Assembly: GCA_015179025.1 (NCBI GenBank)
Contig: WHUX01000012.1
Span: 620,001 to 684,000 of the forward strand
Direction: 5' to 3'
Length of the DNA stretch: 64,000 bases
Origin: Terfezia claveryi
Taxonomy: Eukaryota; Ascomycota; Pezizomycetes; Pezizales; Pezizaceae
The notes under the pieces: model-generated
Database searches by the model: none
What the model was told of the DNA's origin: nothing
The model's input: the letters and a program-made list of their open reading frames with translations, nothing else
Shown here: piece by piece, positions 35,821-47,378 of the stretch
Layout of the letters: the number at the start of each line of letters is the position of its first letter
How positions within the stretch are numbered: the first letter of the stretch is position 1
Translations under genes and position numbers: made by a program

Positions 35821-36408
35821 ACTACATATCATTTAGTATCTAGGCACCTTTTCCTTCTTTACACTTCACAATATACTTCACAAACTCTGCTCTCAGTGGA
35901 ATGGTAATGAGAAAGTGCACGCAATGGGAATGACACGACCTTCGTTTACCGGAGAAAAAAATATGCAAAGTATACATGGCAGACATAGAGAGGAACGTCC
36001 AAACGACCAAACGTGGAAAGAGAAAAGAGAAATGAGAAAAGAGAAATGAGAAATGAGAAAAGAGAAAAGAGAAATGAGAAAGAGAAAAGAGAAAAGAGAA
36101 AAGAGAAAAGAGAAAAGAAGACCATGAATGCAAGAAAAAGAAACCAACAAGGAAATACCGAGCACCATGACATGAAATGGGAATTATAAATCATAAGCAT
36201 ACAACCATGGAACTCCTCCTGTTAAAACGAATGTCATAGGAAAGATGTGCCTAACCAGACTCCAAGCCTTTTACCCTCAAAGCCGTTAAATCGATCCTCC
36301 AAACTTCCCTATAATCCTTTGAATTCCCTACCACCCCTTCCAGTGCCTACTGCTTCAGCTATCCCACTAATCCAATCGTGCTTGGTTCTATTTCGTTCCA
36401 ATGTATCC
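35821..36408. other. Intergenic with purine microsatellite
   Basis: 3' flank of the deaminase gene. The main feature is the GAGAAA-type repeat at 36018-36120. Confidence 0.5.
36018..36120. repeat. GAGAAA/GAGAAAT purine microsatellite
   Basis: About 100 bp of irregular AGAGAAA and AGAAATG units, all purine except for scattered T. The long open frames that read through it (MSF/LFS-type repeats on the minus strand) are artefacts of the repeat. Confidence 0.9.
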
Positions 36409-39400
36409 CTACTTTTTTTGCCTGACCTGCGTCTGCAGTGCCCTCAATGTTATCAAGGCCTTGGCGGTCCCACTCATCATGTCCCGGGTCCCATTGGCCG
36501 TCGACGGCCGCAAAGTATGGAAAGATCCTCGCCGTGACAGCACCTGTGTTCCACCCTCAGTTGCCTCTATGTTTGAAGTCGTGGGAGCGTTGACACCGTT
36601 GCTGCTGGTCGCAGCACGTAATAGCTTCTTAGCAAGCCATCCTCCACTCCCGATGGGCCTAATTTCCGGCTTATTATCTTCCATATCTCCTACAGCCGTC
36701 CCAGGACGAGAATCAGGAAGCAGTTCAATATCCCTAGTTAAACCAGTTGAGGTCACGCCGGGGGTATTGGCTATTGTAGTGGCAGTCGTTGGCGGAGCCC
36801 AGGTAGACGCTCGCCGGAGACTCGGAGAAAAGAGCAAGGACGCAGACGAGCGAAGGCGAGGGGTGGTGGGGCTTGAGTTATTGGCCAGGGTCGTGCTGGT
36901 GCTTAATGTGGTGTGAGTGGAGGAGCTGGGCGATGAGCCGAGGTTGGACGTGGCATGAATGTCATCAATATCCAGTGAGCCAGAATCCATCGAGCATAGC
37001 TTTTCAGCTGTGGGGGCAACAACAGCCTCGGGGGTGGTTGATGGCGCAGAGTTCTCAAGTTCGCTACCTCCTGTGGTATTTGCAATGGCCTTGAATTCCT
37101 CGAGTGCCACCACCTCTGCATTCACATTTGAGGGAGCGGCTAGCCTCGGCTGTTCTGTCAGCCCCACTGGAGCTCTCTTCTCCCTCTCTTGCTCCATGCT
37201 GATAACATCGTAGCCCTCATCCGGACCCTCATTGCTTGATACGGGTGCGTGCACTTGTATCAAGCTATCGAGCTCTGTAACCTGGGAATCCATAATTCCA
37301 TCATCCTCCAGCACTTCTATACCGAGAGAGGGGAAACGAGGTTTTGTCTCCTGATGCTGGTTGAGAGGTGGTGCTGATATCGCGGCGGATGTAGGGCCTG
37401 AGTGAATGCACCCCGAATTCTCCTGATCCTCCGGCATCGCAGCAAAGTACCCCCCGGAGGTAACCAGCATCCCATCCTCATGACCAGTGACCATGTAACC
37501 ACCAGGGGCAAGAGTACACGGCTCCCCTTGCACGTTTGTCGGAACTGCAACCTCCTCCTGTTCTGGCTGTTGTGACAGAGCCAACAATGGGGCACCAGCG
37601 CTTTCATCTGGGATGAGTGTAGCAACCTCCACTTCTCCCTTTATATCCGCCACAAGATATCCCCCTGGAGCAAAAGCTCCTGCCTCCTTCAATTTTGCCT
37701 CCGCAGCCAAATACCCTCCGGGTAACACCATTCCTGCTTGCTCCGCTGCAACAACAAAATATCCCCCCGAGACGACCTTCGTTGACACTTCTGCGGGCTC
37801 TACAACGAAATATCCCCCAGGAGCAATTGAACCCCCTTCTTCAGGGTCTTCCGGCACTAAATATCCCCCTGGAGAAAGGTTTCCCATATACCCTTCCAGG
37901 ATTGGAGGGGCAGGTGCTTCGGAGATCGCCGCGGGGCTCTCTGCTTCGGGCTCTTCAACAGCTACCAAAGTGAAATCCAACCCTAATAAGTCCTGTTCGG
38001 CATCTGACATAGTTCTTGTTCTCTGCGGCAATTCTATGGCTTGACTTGTGACCTCCTCTCCATGAAAGATATCAGCATTCTCTTCCTCTAAATCAGAAAG
38101 TCTGACATGAACTGCTTCCAGGTTGACGAGAACGAGAGTTTCATAGTCCTCTTCAGGAATGGGACTCAATAATTTGAATTCGGCCTCCTCAATAAACTGG
38201 GTTTCCGAGTGAAATTCTGCTGATGAGGTGGGTGAGATAGCGGGCTGCTCTGGTATGGGACTCTGGTTATGATATGCAGTGAAGGCATCTGCAATGGGTG
38301 TGGACTCTACCACACCAAGGGTGGTGGAGGACAGGGGGAGGAACTCCGGTTCATCATCAATAAGGTTCAGTGGTGGGGGTGATCGCGGTGGGGAGGATAT
38401 CATGATCGAATTTGTAACATGGTGGAGAGCATCAGGATCGGTTTTTGAGAATGGAAATATGAGATCTGGGACCTCCTCCACTGCAACCCCTTCCCCGGAT
38501 GCCTGCAGGAGCTTCACTCCTTCCTCTTCGTCCTCACTCATTGCTGTAGTATCATGGGATTGCAATTTGGTCTCTGGGGTCACCATATCTGCTTCTATAA
38601 GGTCAGCAGGCGCTGAGGCTACCCCATCACTTCCTTGTGCAGTCGTCAACTCTTCCGAAGCCGTACCAGTCGCAGGGTTTCCGTGTACCCCTTCAACCGG
38701 AAGTGATGTTCCGCCACCATCAGCGCTACTGGAGTTCGAAGAGGAAGAGGTCTCAGGTTCGAGCTGCTGCTTCACCCGCTTCAAATTGCGTTTTCCTTTC
38801 GCTCTCGCTCGTCCCCGTGGCCTCTCCCTCCCCAGAACTTCTTCATCGCTCCCGCGCATTACCCATTTCTCCACCTCTGTTCTCAGTTCTTGCTCCACTG
38901 CCTCTCGCATTTTGTCTAATAGGCGGGCATATTCCGCACCCCCAACTGGGCGCAGCCTCCAATATGGATCCAACACCCGTTTAATTTTGGTACCGGATTT
39001 TTCCCCCTCCAGGCCCCCTAGCATATATCTCGCTTGGTGGCGATCCACGAACATTTGACAGAGATAGCAAGGCTTCCTACTCATACCAATATACCGGACT
39101 TCATACTCCATTGGATCGGTGCTGCCAGAAATTGGACGCCTATTGCGATTTTCTTCATAAAATTCCACGAGACGAATTTCGGCATGACCAGCACATGGAG
39201 CCACGCGTGAAGCCCAGGCAGTAGCAAATTGCTCTTCTGATATAGTTGGGAGAAGAGCTTGCACACCTTCCTCCACCGCCGCCTCTAAAGCTGCAGGCTC
39301 ATCTCCATGGATTATCTCCATCACAGTTCTGCGTATCTCCATTTCCCGGGTCGGTCGAGGCAATAGGTTAAAGTTCGGCACGACATCATCCTCTACCTCT

Positions 39401-40488
39401 GGAACACCCTCCACCTTCATGCCCACGAATAATTCCGGCCATTTTTGACAAGCATGAATTAATGTTTTACATGCCGCCTTATACCTCCCTAGCTTTACCA
39501 TATGCACCCCAACAACCTGGCATCCCACGCTCTTGCATAATGTCTCCAAATGCCCAAATACAGGCGAACGGCGAACTTGATATGCTGCACTCACCGCAGC
39601 AATTGGTATCTGCTTCTCACCAGCTTCATCCGCCGCTACCACCTGAGCAACGAACGACCGTAGCCAGCTTTGGAGTCTCTTAACATCGGAGACTGTCAAA
39701 GCCGATAATGCCGAGATCCTCTGTGGATCCTCCTCCCCCGCGGCGAAATGTTGCCCCAACGCCTCCTGTACAAGATTGATAGGTTCTCGTATTTCGGAAA
39801 TGTGGTAGAAAACTTTCGACAGGTGAAGGGAAATTATGGTGCTATACACCTGGGCATCTGTTTGATGATATAGATTCGCTGCGGGTGTCACAGTGGGGCT
39901 TGAGCTTGGAACTTAAAATTGCGAACAATCCCGTTAATCAAGAATTTACGAAGCAGAGATTGGGTATTATCTGTAGGAGAACTGGAAGAGCCCTATCGTT
40001 TCTTTCTTCGGTCGCGTTGGGAAGACATTTCTAAAGTAAAAAAATAAATGCAACTTACATCCGTCCGCGAATACCTCTAGCGACTTGATGATATCTCGAA
40101 CTCCCTGTAACACGGCTTCACCGACCCAGCCATTTTTGGCAATACGCACAGTATACCCTCCATGTTCAGAGGCGAGATCCTCATCCAGTGCACCTGTGAT
40201 GGCTTCTTCGATGCAAACGGCTGCCCCGCTATCTCCCTCCCTCTCCGTTGCACAAATGAACGCAAGAGCATCGATTAGCCTTCTCTTGAGTTTCTCACTC
40301 GAGTTACTGTCATCGGTACCGCGACCGGCATTAGAGAAGTTCGCCGGAAATGGAGTCGGTGGGGTGTATATGCGGACTGGCTCGATGAGATGAAGGAGAA
40401 AAGTGCTGGAGTTCAGGAGACTGTGGGTGGTGTCGAATTTTGGAGATGATGGGATAAATAGAGACGTAGAAATACTTTGTTGGTCCAT
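36409..40488 (-). CDS. OTT_1508-type deaminase-fold protein with GGY repeats
   Basis: Exon 1 is 40488-40059 (MDQQSISTSL...). A donor GTAAGT opens at 40058. Exon 2 is the long frame ending at 36409, and three acceptors between about 39850 and 39930 keep the phase, so the join is uncertain by some 25 residues. The protein is about 1,280-1,300 aa. The N-terminal third matches the fungal OTT_1508-like deaminase family: GHAEIRLVEFY carries the zinc-binding His and catalytic Glu, and MSRKPCYLCQMF the two zinc Cys, at about 236-238 and 274-278 of the exon-2 frame. The rest is acidic and disordered, with eight [P/S]GGY[F/L/M][V/A] repeats at about 675-850. The substrate of this family is unknown. The long plus-strand frames here (38279-39058) are shadows. 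Confidence 0.8.
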
Positions 40489-41569
40489 AACGTCGCTGGT
40501 TGTTAGTATCGAAAAATCTCTGTTGTATATCTTGTGCAGCACTCTATCGCTTCAGGCTATTATGATGTTTATCAGACTCTGTAAAGCTGAAGGATAAAGC
40601 TACTCGTATTGTAAAAAGAGAGCAGGATTTATTTCGCACCTGAATTCAAGAGCGCCGTCATAAGAACTTGAGATGTTAATCTCTGTTGATATTATCATTC
40701 GCAGCAGAAAACGAACCCAGGCGGATGCTGATTTGGTTATAACGATCAGTTTCCTTCACGCCCACCAGCGGGAGCGGGACACACCCGATTCATCCGCCGC
40801 TGTCATTCAGTACAGCCAATGTCTTTACTTCGATCCTTCGTCCGTTTCGTTTTTTTTTTGCCTGGGGCAACGAGCATGAGTTGTCCGCTAGCTAGGCAGG
40901 TGCATGAGCGTATTGTCGTCCTCCTCGCCACGTCGCGATCGCCAAAGCTGGGCATCCCGAGATATTATTGGTGCTTGGAAAGCAAGGGTGTGAGGCTGCT
41001 GCAGCGTTAATGTTGTCCTTCCTGCCTCTTACATCTATTCCTAGCTATCTATCGCAGGATGTATCGCCATGTCGATAAGATACTGACGGATACTGATAAT
41101 GATCATTGGATATAGTTCGCGCGGGTGGGCACAGTCAGTGGGACGAGTTTTCTCGCTAAACATTCAAATGTAAATGTAATGTCATAGATTTCATATACTT
41201 GTGGGGGGGGCCGAGACTCAACCAGTTTGTTTTGATTGGCCTTTTGAATTGAGCATGTGAAAGGTGGTGCCAAGAGCCAAGCCGCATATCTTAGTCTGCG
41301 GTTATGCAACTGCGATATGTATATATTTAAATTTCTGTATTTATAATGCACGCACATGCATGTATGTATGTACATATGTAATAAATGTACTTATGGTCAC
41401 AACTTACATGAAATAAGTTGAAAGCAGTAGTAGTAGTGTGCAAATATCATGATTAGGTTTGAAGTTTAGTGATTCTTTAGTGATTCTCACTCAGCTGAAA
41501 CTCGCAACTTGAATTTTGGGGCCTTAAAATATAAATAAAGTAAAATTTCTTGACTGTACCCTTTTTTGT
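40489..41569. other. Intergenic, nothing recognised
   Basis: 5' flank of the deaminase gene, then AT-rich sequence leading to the inverted-array element. A TGTATGTATGTACATATGTA run lies near 41362-41381. Confidence 0.4.
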
Positions 41570-41630
41570 GTTCTCGGTCCCAGACTCTTGGCGGTGATAA
41601 CTTTTATCTGCAAGAGTCTGGTACTAAACT

Positions 41631-41710
41631 GCTCCGAAACTGCACGCGCTAGCATCTCCGAGCGTTTTGAGCTCGGAGATGCTAGCGCGTGCATAGCCTG
41701 TTTTCGGAGC
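41631..41710. repeat. Two-tier hairpin, left end of the array element
   Basis: Inner arms 41642-41663 and 41671-41692 are perfect 22-bp reverse complements around a 7-base loop (GTTTTGA). An outer stem pairs GCTCCGAAAC (41631-41640) with GTTTTCGGAGC (41700-41710), one base bulged. Confidence 0.9.
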
Positions 41711-42246
41711 TACTAGCGTTGTTTTGAGCTGCATATTTCATAAGCATACACAATTGTCATAACGACAACAGCAGAATAAATGTCTACCAAAGCATTCGTT
41801 CGGGATTTCGTTCATTTGAGAATGTATTATCTCTAGTTTTGAGAGTTGGACAGGATTTAGTTTGACTCGATTTGGTATTATCTTTAGTTTTGAGAGTCGG
41901 ACAGGATTTGGTTTGACTCTTGATTTACAGAGGCACTAAGAGTCTGGTCATGAGAGCAAGGATATCTACTGTCTTGGAGCAGCGATTTGATCTCGGAGCA
42001 AGATTTTCTGTGGCTATACTAAGTAACCTATAAGACTAGAAAGCTAGAAAGCTTAGGTTTTCAATGGGTTGGTCTTAGTTGGAGGGGTTATGAGTATCAA
42101 CTATCTACTATATTATAGTCTCGAGGCAGTAACTTGATCTCGGAGCAGCATTTACTTTGGCTATTCTATGTAACCTATGAGACTAGAAAGCTAGAAAGCT
42201 GCTCCGGGCTCAGGTCTACATTTTAATGGGTTGGTCTTAGTGAAGG

Positions 42247-42890
42247 TGCCTTATATGCTTGCTCCGGACAATATAGGCTTCCTCGGTGGTGTCTTATATG
42301 CTTGCTTCAGGCAATATATGCTTGCTCGGTGCCTCATATTGCTCCGGGCAACATATGCTCGCTCAGTGCCTTATATGCTTGCGCCGGACAATATTGGCTT
42401 GCTCGGTGGTGTCTTATATGCTTGCTCTAGGCAATATATCCTTGCTCGGTGCCTCATATGCTTGCTCCGGGCAATATATTCTTGCTCAGTGCCTTATATG
42501 CTTGTTCCGGGCAATATAGGCTCGCCCAGTGCCTTATATGCTTGCTCCAGACAATATTGGCTTGCTCGGTGGTGTCTCATATGCTTGCTCCGGGCAACAT
42601 AGGCTCGCTTAGTGCCTTATATGCTTGCTCCAGACAATATTGGCTTGCTCGGTGGTGTCTTATAGGCCTGCTCCGGGCAATATATTCTTGCTCAGTGCCT
42701 TATATGCTTGCTCCAGGAAATATATGCTTGCTCGGTGCCTCATATTGCTCCGGGCAACATATGCTCGCTCAGTGCCTTATATGCTTGCTCCAGACAATAT
42801 TAGCTTGCTCGGTAGTGTCTTATATGCTTGCTCTAGGCAATATACGCTCACTCGGTGCCTTATAGGCCTGCTCCGGGAAATACAGGCCTA
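42247..42890 (+). repeat. Left arm of the inverted tandem array
   Basis: About 16 units of 40 bp (ending CGGTGCC or CAGTGCC), 43 bp (ending CGGTGGTGTC) and 37 bp (TCATATTGCTCC...). Each unit holds two related half-units of about 20 bp with ATATGCTTGCTC. Not CRISPR, since repeats abut with no unique spacers. Confidence 0.95.
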
Positions 42891-44255
42891 TAAAGCCTAT
42901 ATTGCCCGGAGCAAGCATATGAGGCACTGAGCAAGCATATATTGCCTGGAGCAAGCATATAAGGCACTGAGCAAGAATATATTGCCCGGAGCAGGCCTAT
43001 AAGGTACCGAGCAAGCATATAAGACACCACCGAGCAAGCCAATACTGTCCGGCGCAAGCATATAAGGCACTACCGAGCAAGCCAATACTGTCTGGAGCAA
43101 GTATATAAGTCACCGAGCAAGCATATATTGCCTGGAGCAAGCATATAAGACACCACCGAGCAAGCCAATATTGTCTGGAGCAAGCATATAAGGCACTGGG
43201 CGAGCCTATATTGCCCGGAACAAGCATATAAGGTACTGAGCAAGAATATATTGCCCGGAGCAAGCATATGAAGCACCGAGCAAGGATATATTGCCTAGAG
43301 CAAGCATATACCACCGAGCAAGCCAATATTGTCCGGCGCAAGCATATAAGGCACTGAGCGAGCATATGTTGCCCGGAGCAATATGAGGCACCGAGCAAGC
43401 ATATATTTCCTGGAGCAAGCATATAAGGCACTGAGCAAGAATATATTGCCCGGAGCAGGCCTATAAGACACCACCGAGCAAGCCAATATTGTCTGGAGCA
43501 AGCATATAAGGCACTAAGCGAGCCTATGTTGCCCGGAGCAAGCATATGAGACACCACCGAGCAAGCCAATATTGTCCGGAGCAAGTATATAAGGCACCGA
43601 GCAAGCACATATTGCCTAGAGCAAGCGTATAAGACACCACCGAGCAAGCCAATATTGTCTGGAGCAAGCATATAAGGCACTGGGCGAGCCTATATTGCCC
43701 GGAACAAGCATATAAGGCACTGAGCAAGAATATATTGCCCGGAGCAAGCATATGAGGCACCGAGCAAGGATATATTGCCTAGAGCAAGCATATAAGACAC
43801 CACCGAGCAAGCCAATATTGTCCGGCGCAAGCATATAAGGCACTGAGCGAGCATATGTTGCCCGGAGCAATATGAGGCACCGAGCAAGCATATATTGCCT
43901 GGAGCAAGCATATAAGGCACTGAGCAAGAATATATTGCCCGGAGCAGGCCTATAAGACACCACCGAGCAAGCCAATATTGTCTGGAGCAAGCATATAAGG
44001 CACTGGGCGAGCCTATATTGCCCGGAACAAGCATATAAGGTACTGAGCAAGAATATATTGCCCGGAGCAAGCATATGAAGCACCGAGCAAGGATATATTG
44101 CCTAGAGCAAGCATATAAGACACCACCGAGCAAGCCAATATTGTCCGGCGCAAGCATATAAGGCACTGAGCGAGCCTATGTTGCCTGGAGCAAGCATATG
44201 AGACACCACCGAGTAAGCCAATATTGTCCGGAGCAAGCATATAAGGCGCTGAGCA
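42891..44255 (-). repeat. Right arm of the inverted tandem array
   Basis: The same units in reverse complement (GAGCAAGCATAT...), about 34 of them, so this arm is roughly twice as long as the left. The switch lies at about 42885-42895. Blocks of several units recur in the same order (for example around 43200-43320 and 44000-44130), showing higher-order duplication. Confidence 0.95.
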
Positions 44256-44381
44256 AGTATCTACAAGAGTCTGGGACCGAGAACAGTGTTCCGGCAGTGT
44301 TCCGGAATGTTTTTGTTGAGATGTTCAAAAATCAATTTCCATTCAAAAACAAATACTTTTCTATATAGTATTACATATTCT

Positions 44382-44461
44382 GCTCCGAAGCCACTAGCGT
44401 ATTGCATAGTTTCCACGCTAGTTCCTCCGAGCTCGGAGGAACTAGCGTGGCAATTTCGGAG
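44382..44461. repeat. Two-tier hairpin, right side of the array element
   Basis: A 38-bp perfect palindrome at 44413-44450, centred on GAGCTC, sits inside an outer GCTCCGAA (44382-44389) and TTCGGAG (44455-44461) stem. It shares CTCCGAGC and GCTAG blocks with the left hairpin, so the two are homologous structures. Confidence 0.9.
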
Positions 44462-44719
44462 TAGGTTACTACCAGACTCTTAGCCGTAGCACTAAAATAA
44501 TTACAGCGTAGGCACTAAGAGTCTGGTCACGAGAGCACCTTTTTTGATAATAATATATAAGTCTATCAAGTTACCCAAAACATACCTTCCACAAAGCATC
44601 TTTCCTAAAGCAGTGGTGTGCAATATAAGTAAATGTTAAAAAAAAAAAAAAACTCAAAGCTACTGAAATGTTTACTGACTAGGTTACTGTTGATTACCTT
44701 GACATTGGAGATGTTCACA

Positions 44720-45355
44720 TCAGGCTTCCCCAGCCCTTTCGGTCTTCGTGCGATCCACCATACCATCAGTATACCTTCTTCGTCGTCGAGGCTGCTCCTC
44801 AAGAGAGTATATCAGCTTCCGCCGTAATGGTACACCAGCATGACGTTGACACGGGCTCGACCAAGTGTTGTCTAGATCTCGATAACTAATCGGAAATTTT
44901 TCTTGTAGTGGAGAGCCTCTTGCCTTTAGATCTTCCTCATCCCATATCCGAGGTTTCCATTGAAGACTAAGTCGATACCGACGGTGTCTTGGAAGGGCAA
45001 AGTCGGTCACTTGTGGGGTGTAGCGTCGAGGGGGTGTTGATGGCGGACTAGTGGCCCATTTCGTCTTGGCAGGGGTCTGGATCTTGATCAGTGGTGTGGT
45101 TTGTTGTTGACTGGAGAGCGACGCACAAGGGCTGTCGAATTTGCTCGGGGAAGCCCAAACTCGTGGGATGTCACCAGTAGTTTTCGTTCTGCAGCGTGGG
45201 ACAGCTACCTCTTCTACCGTGGGTTGTCTAACCTTCTGCTTTTGTGGGGTAAGGGGGGTGCGCGGTTGGGCTTGAGGTGGGTATTCAAGGCCAGGCGCTT
45301 GATATTCAGGGGTGCGGCGGAAGCTGAAAGGCAATGATTCTATGGGTTCAGGCAT
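44720..45355 (-). CDS. Hypothetical Pro/Arg-rich protein, 211 aa
   Basis: Start chosen at ATG 45355 (MPEPIESLPFSF). The frame is open a little further but without another ATG. The protein is basic, Pro/Thr/Arg-rich and probably disordered, with several TP/SP sites (PRTPLTPQKQK, TPLIKIQTPAK, SPPSTPPRR) that could be CDK or MAPK targets. A more ordered patch, RYRLSLQWKPRIWDEEDL, lies past the middle. The family is not recognised. It lies 180 bp beyond the array element. Confidence 0.5.
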   Translation of the reverse strand: MPEPIESLPFSFRRTPEYQAPGLEYPPQAQPRTPLTPQKQKVRQPTVEEVAVPRCRTKTTGDIPRVWASPSKFDSPCASLSSQQQTTPLIKIQTPAKTKWATSPPSTPPRRYTPQVTDFALPRHRRYRLSLQWKPRIWDEEDLKARGSPLQEKFPISYRDLDNTWSSPCQRHAGVPLRRKLIYSLEEQPRRRRRYTDGMVDRTKTERAGEA

Positions 45356-47378
45356 GTTGAGAATTTGCCTTTGTAGTCTTTGTGCACCAGTCTTAGGTAT
45401 TGTGGTCAATATGCAAGTGCTGGTAATATAATCTACTGTACTTTATCCATAGTATAGCACTTCTCGACTTCCTTTATAAAACACGCGAGTGGCCATTCCT
45501 TCGGTCATGTGTAGTAAACTAACAAACAAACTTCCGGTGATCGGGTCTTTCATAAGTCTGGTTGGCACGTACCCAGACCCTCGTAAGATCGTGTGGTTTA
45601 GAGTGTGCTGTATGTTCCACCCTGAGATTCCATTGCACGTGGCCATGCCCAGGTTTGCTTTGTACGAAACTAGAGATAGAAATATGCCCAAACCCAAATA
45701 ACGATACACATAACGTAATTTGGTATTGTTCAGAGGATGCCAGCCCCGATTATCTCCAAATACAATCTGTATTCTGAGTGCAGTTAGTTTGATTAACGAA
45801 ATAGGACACTAGATCGTCTTTGTGACATGTATGGTTGACTGTGCATTAGGTGCAAATATAGGTATACTTATACTCACTCAAGATGATATCTATTAGTTTC
45901 AAGGAGATATATTGCAGAAGACGAATCCGTGTGGGGCTTTTCAATGCATTCGCTAATAGAGTCTATTGGAAGTGAGTTTTCTGTATCATTTGATGAATGC
46001 TGTGGATACGTAATTTGGGGCGAGAAATAATACTCACAGAAGCCTTAACTTTCAAGACATTGTGATCAGTGAAAGGGTTTCAGCTCCGAAAATGGGCTTA
46101 CGGTCAAAGGTCTGTGAATGACCACTTTCTTATAAGCAAAACTCATCAGCTTTGAGAATGCAAAAGACTAAGCTGCAAATATATATAGATAGATACTCCG
46201 CAGTTGAAGTGATTGTACGACAAGGGTTGGTTAGGAGTACTATTGCATAGTAGGTGGATTTGATTTAACGTTGATCGTGTATACGTTATCAATATGGTCA
46301 GTTTTGATGTAAAACAGAGGTTGCTTACAGATTTCAGTTCGACCTGGCATAGCATTATGATAATTTATTCCTGCTAAGTAATCATGGAGGCATGTTCATC
46401 CGGGTAAAGATTACCGCACCAGTCTTAACCTCATCTCATGCAGTCGATGTATATTACATTAAGGGACGTGGCGTTCCTGAATCAGTTCTGTAGATCCATG
46501 TGGAACTATGTATAGATGAAGGTATGCAGGACAGATTAAGTACATTGTACTCTGTAGTGTTAAACTGATTGAAAAAAAAAAGGAATATTGGTCTTACTTG
46601 GGATGTTATTCATTTTTAGAGCACGTGCATTGCTTAGTTAAAGCCATGCGCCGCCTTGTGTTACCGAAATTAACCTAGGTTTAGTATAGTGTACTTCCTA
46701 TCTTGGGATTTTCTCTATGGCAAATTTAAGCTTCTGTTACAAAATAATTAACCAATCTCAACTCTTCTAACTATCACCCTGATACCTAAGGACTGTGGAA
46801 ATGAGCATTATTTATCGCTAATTTTTACGCTTTCGAGGATATAGGGCTACAAGAGGCAATTGACATTTGGTTTTTCTCTCGGGTAATCTATTCTAGAAGT
46901 CGTGTTGGGTCCCAAATGTCTGAGGATATGCACTTCCCCGGTTGTTTTTCATTGTAAAAGAAACTGAACCATCAGTATAAGCGCGGTCACATTGCAAATA
47001 GCCGGCAGAACTAAGAGATCCCAGCCTTTCGGCCGGCTACCGTTTCACCTTAACTCTACATGTGCAGTGACTACATAATATATAGATACTCACCGTATAG
47101 ATACTCACTGGTCTCAAATATCATTCAGTTTTGTATCATTCTTCACTCTGGGTTTCCTCCAGTTAAAGGTATAGCAAGCAGCCTTTATTTTTACTGTGCT
47201 TTCTGTTTTCTGTTCATTTCACCTTCATTTCAACTTTTCTTCGGTGTTGGTGATACCCAGTGGGTTGAATCTTTTGAATAAAATAAAGGTAATATATACG
47301 GCTTGGGACATTTCGAAGCATCTTCGAAGCCTGCTAAGCCGCGTATTATATCCTAACCGAAGGATCAGATTATTCACA
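45356..47378. other. Intergenic
   Basis: Contains the dispersed motif at 45555, a TAGCCGGC/GCCGGCTA hairpin near 47000-47040 and a duplicated TAGATACTCAC near 47085-47107, both upstream of the next gene. No gene is supported. Confidence 0.4.
45555..45568 (+). repeat. Dispersed motif AGTCTGGTTGGCAC
   Basis: Copy of the motif described at 11914, in reverse complement. Confidence 0.6.

Larger units (their letters stand above)
41570..44537. mobile_element. Palindromic-array element with inverted ends and cruciform hairpins
   Basis: An exact 21-bp inverted repeat (41570-41590 and 44264-44284, with CAGACTCTTG in the first) encloses a spacer and a head-to-head array of short units. Just inside the left end is a 22-bp-arm hairpin, and just outside the right end a 38-bp perfect palindrome. 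A near-identical 28-bp direct repeat (41931-41958 and 44510-44537, one difference) brackets part of it. The spacer at 41960-42240 has a roughly 90-bp block repeated twice (TGGCTATACTAAGTAACC and TGGCTATTCTATGTAACC versions) and a duplicated AGTTTTGAGAGT block at 41830-41910. No transposase is present. The numerous long frames in the array are unit artefacts. It looks like a composite foldback element of unknown class. Confidence 0.6.

Noticed and set aside
35840..36200. Three overlapping minus-strand frames of 84-97 codons
   Set aside because: They read through the GAGAAA microsatellite, giving FSFLFS-type repeats.
38279..39058. 259-codon plus-strand frame, and others at 36401-38044
   Set aside because: Antisense shadows of the deaminase-fold gene, whose minus-strand frame has clear domain motifs.
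42231..44240. Numerous long open frames in all phases (up to 227 codons)
   Set aside because: They are translations of the short tandem units (LAPGNI/CSRQY-type peptides in every frame and both strands), not genes.
42247..44255. CRISPR-like repeat array
   Set aside because: Units abut without unique spacers, vary in length and switch orientation. The host is a eukaryote.
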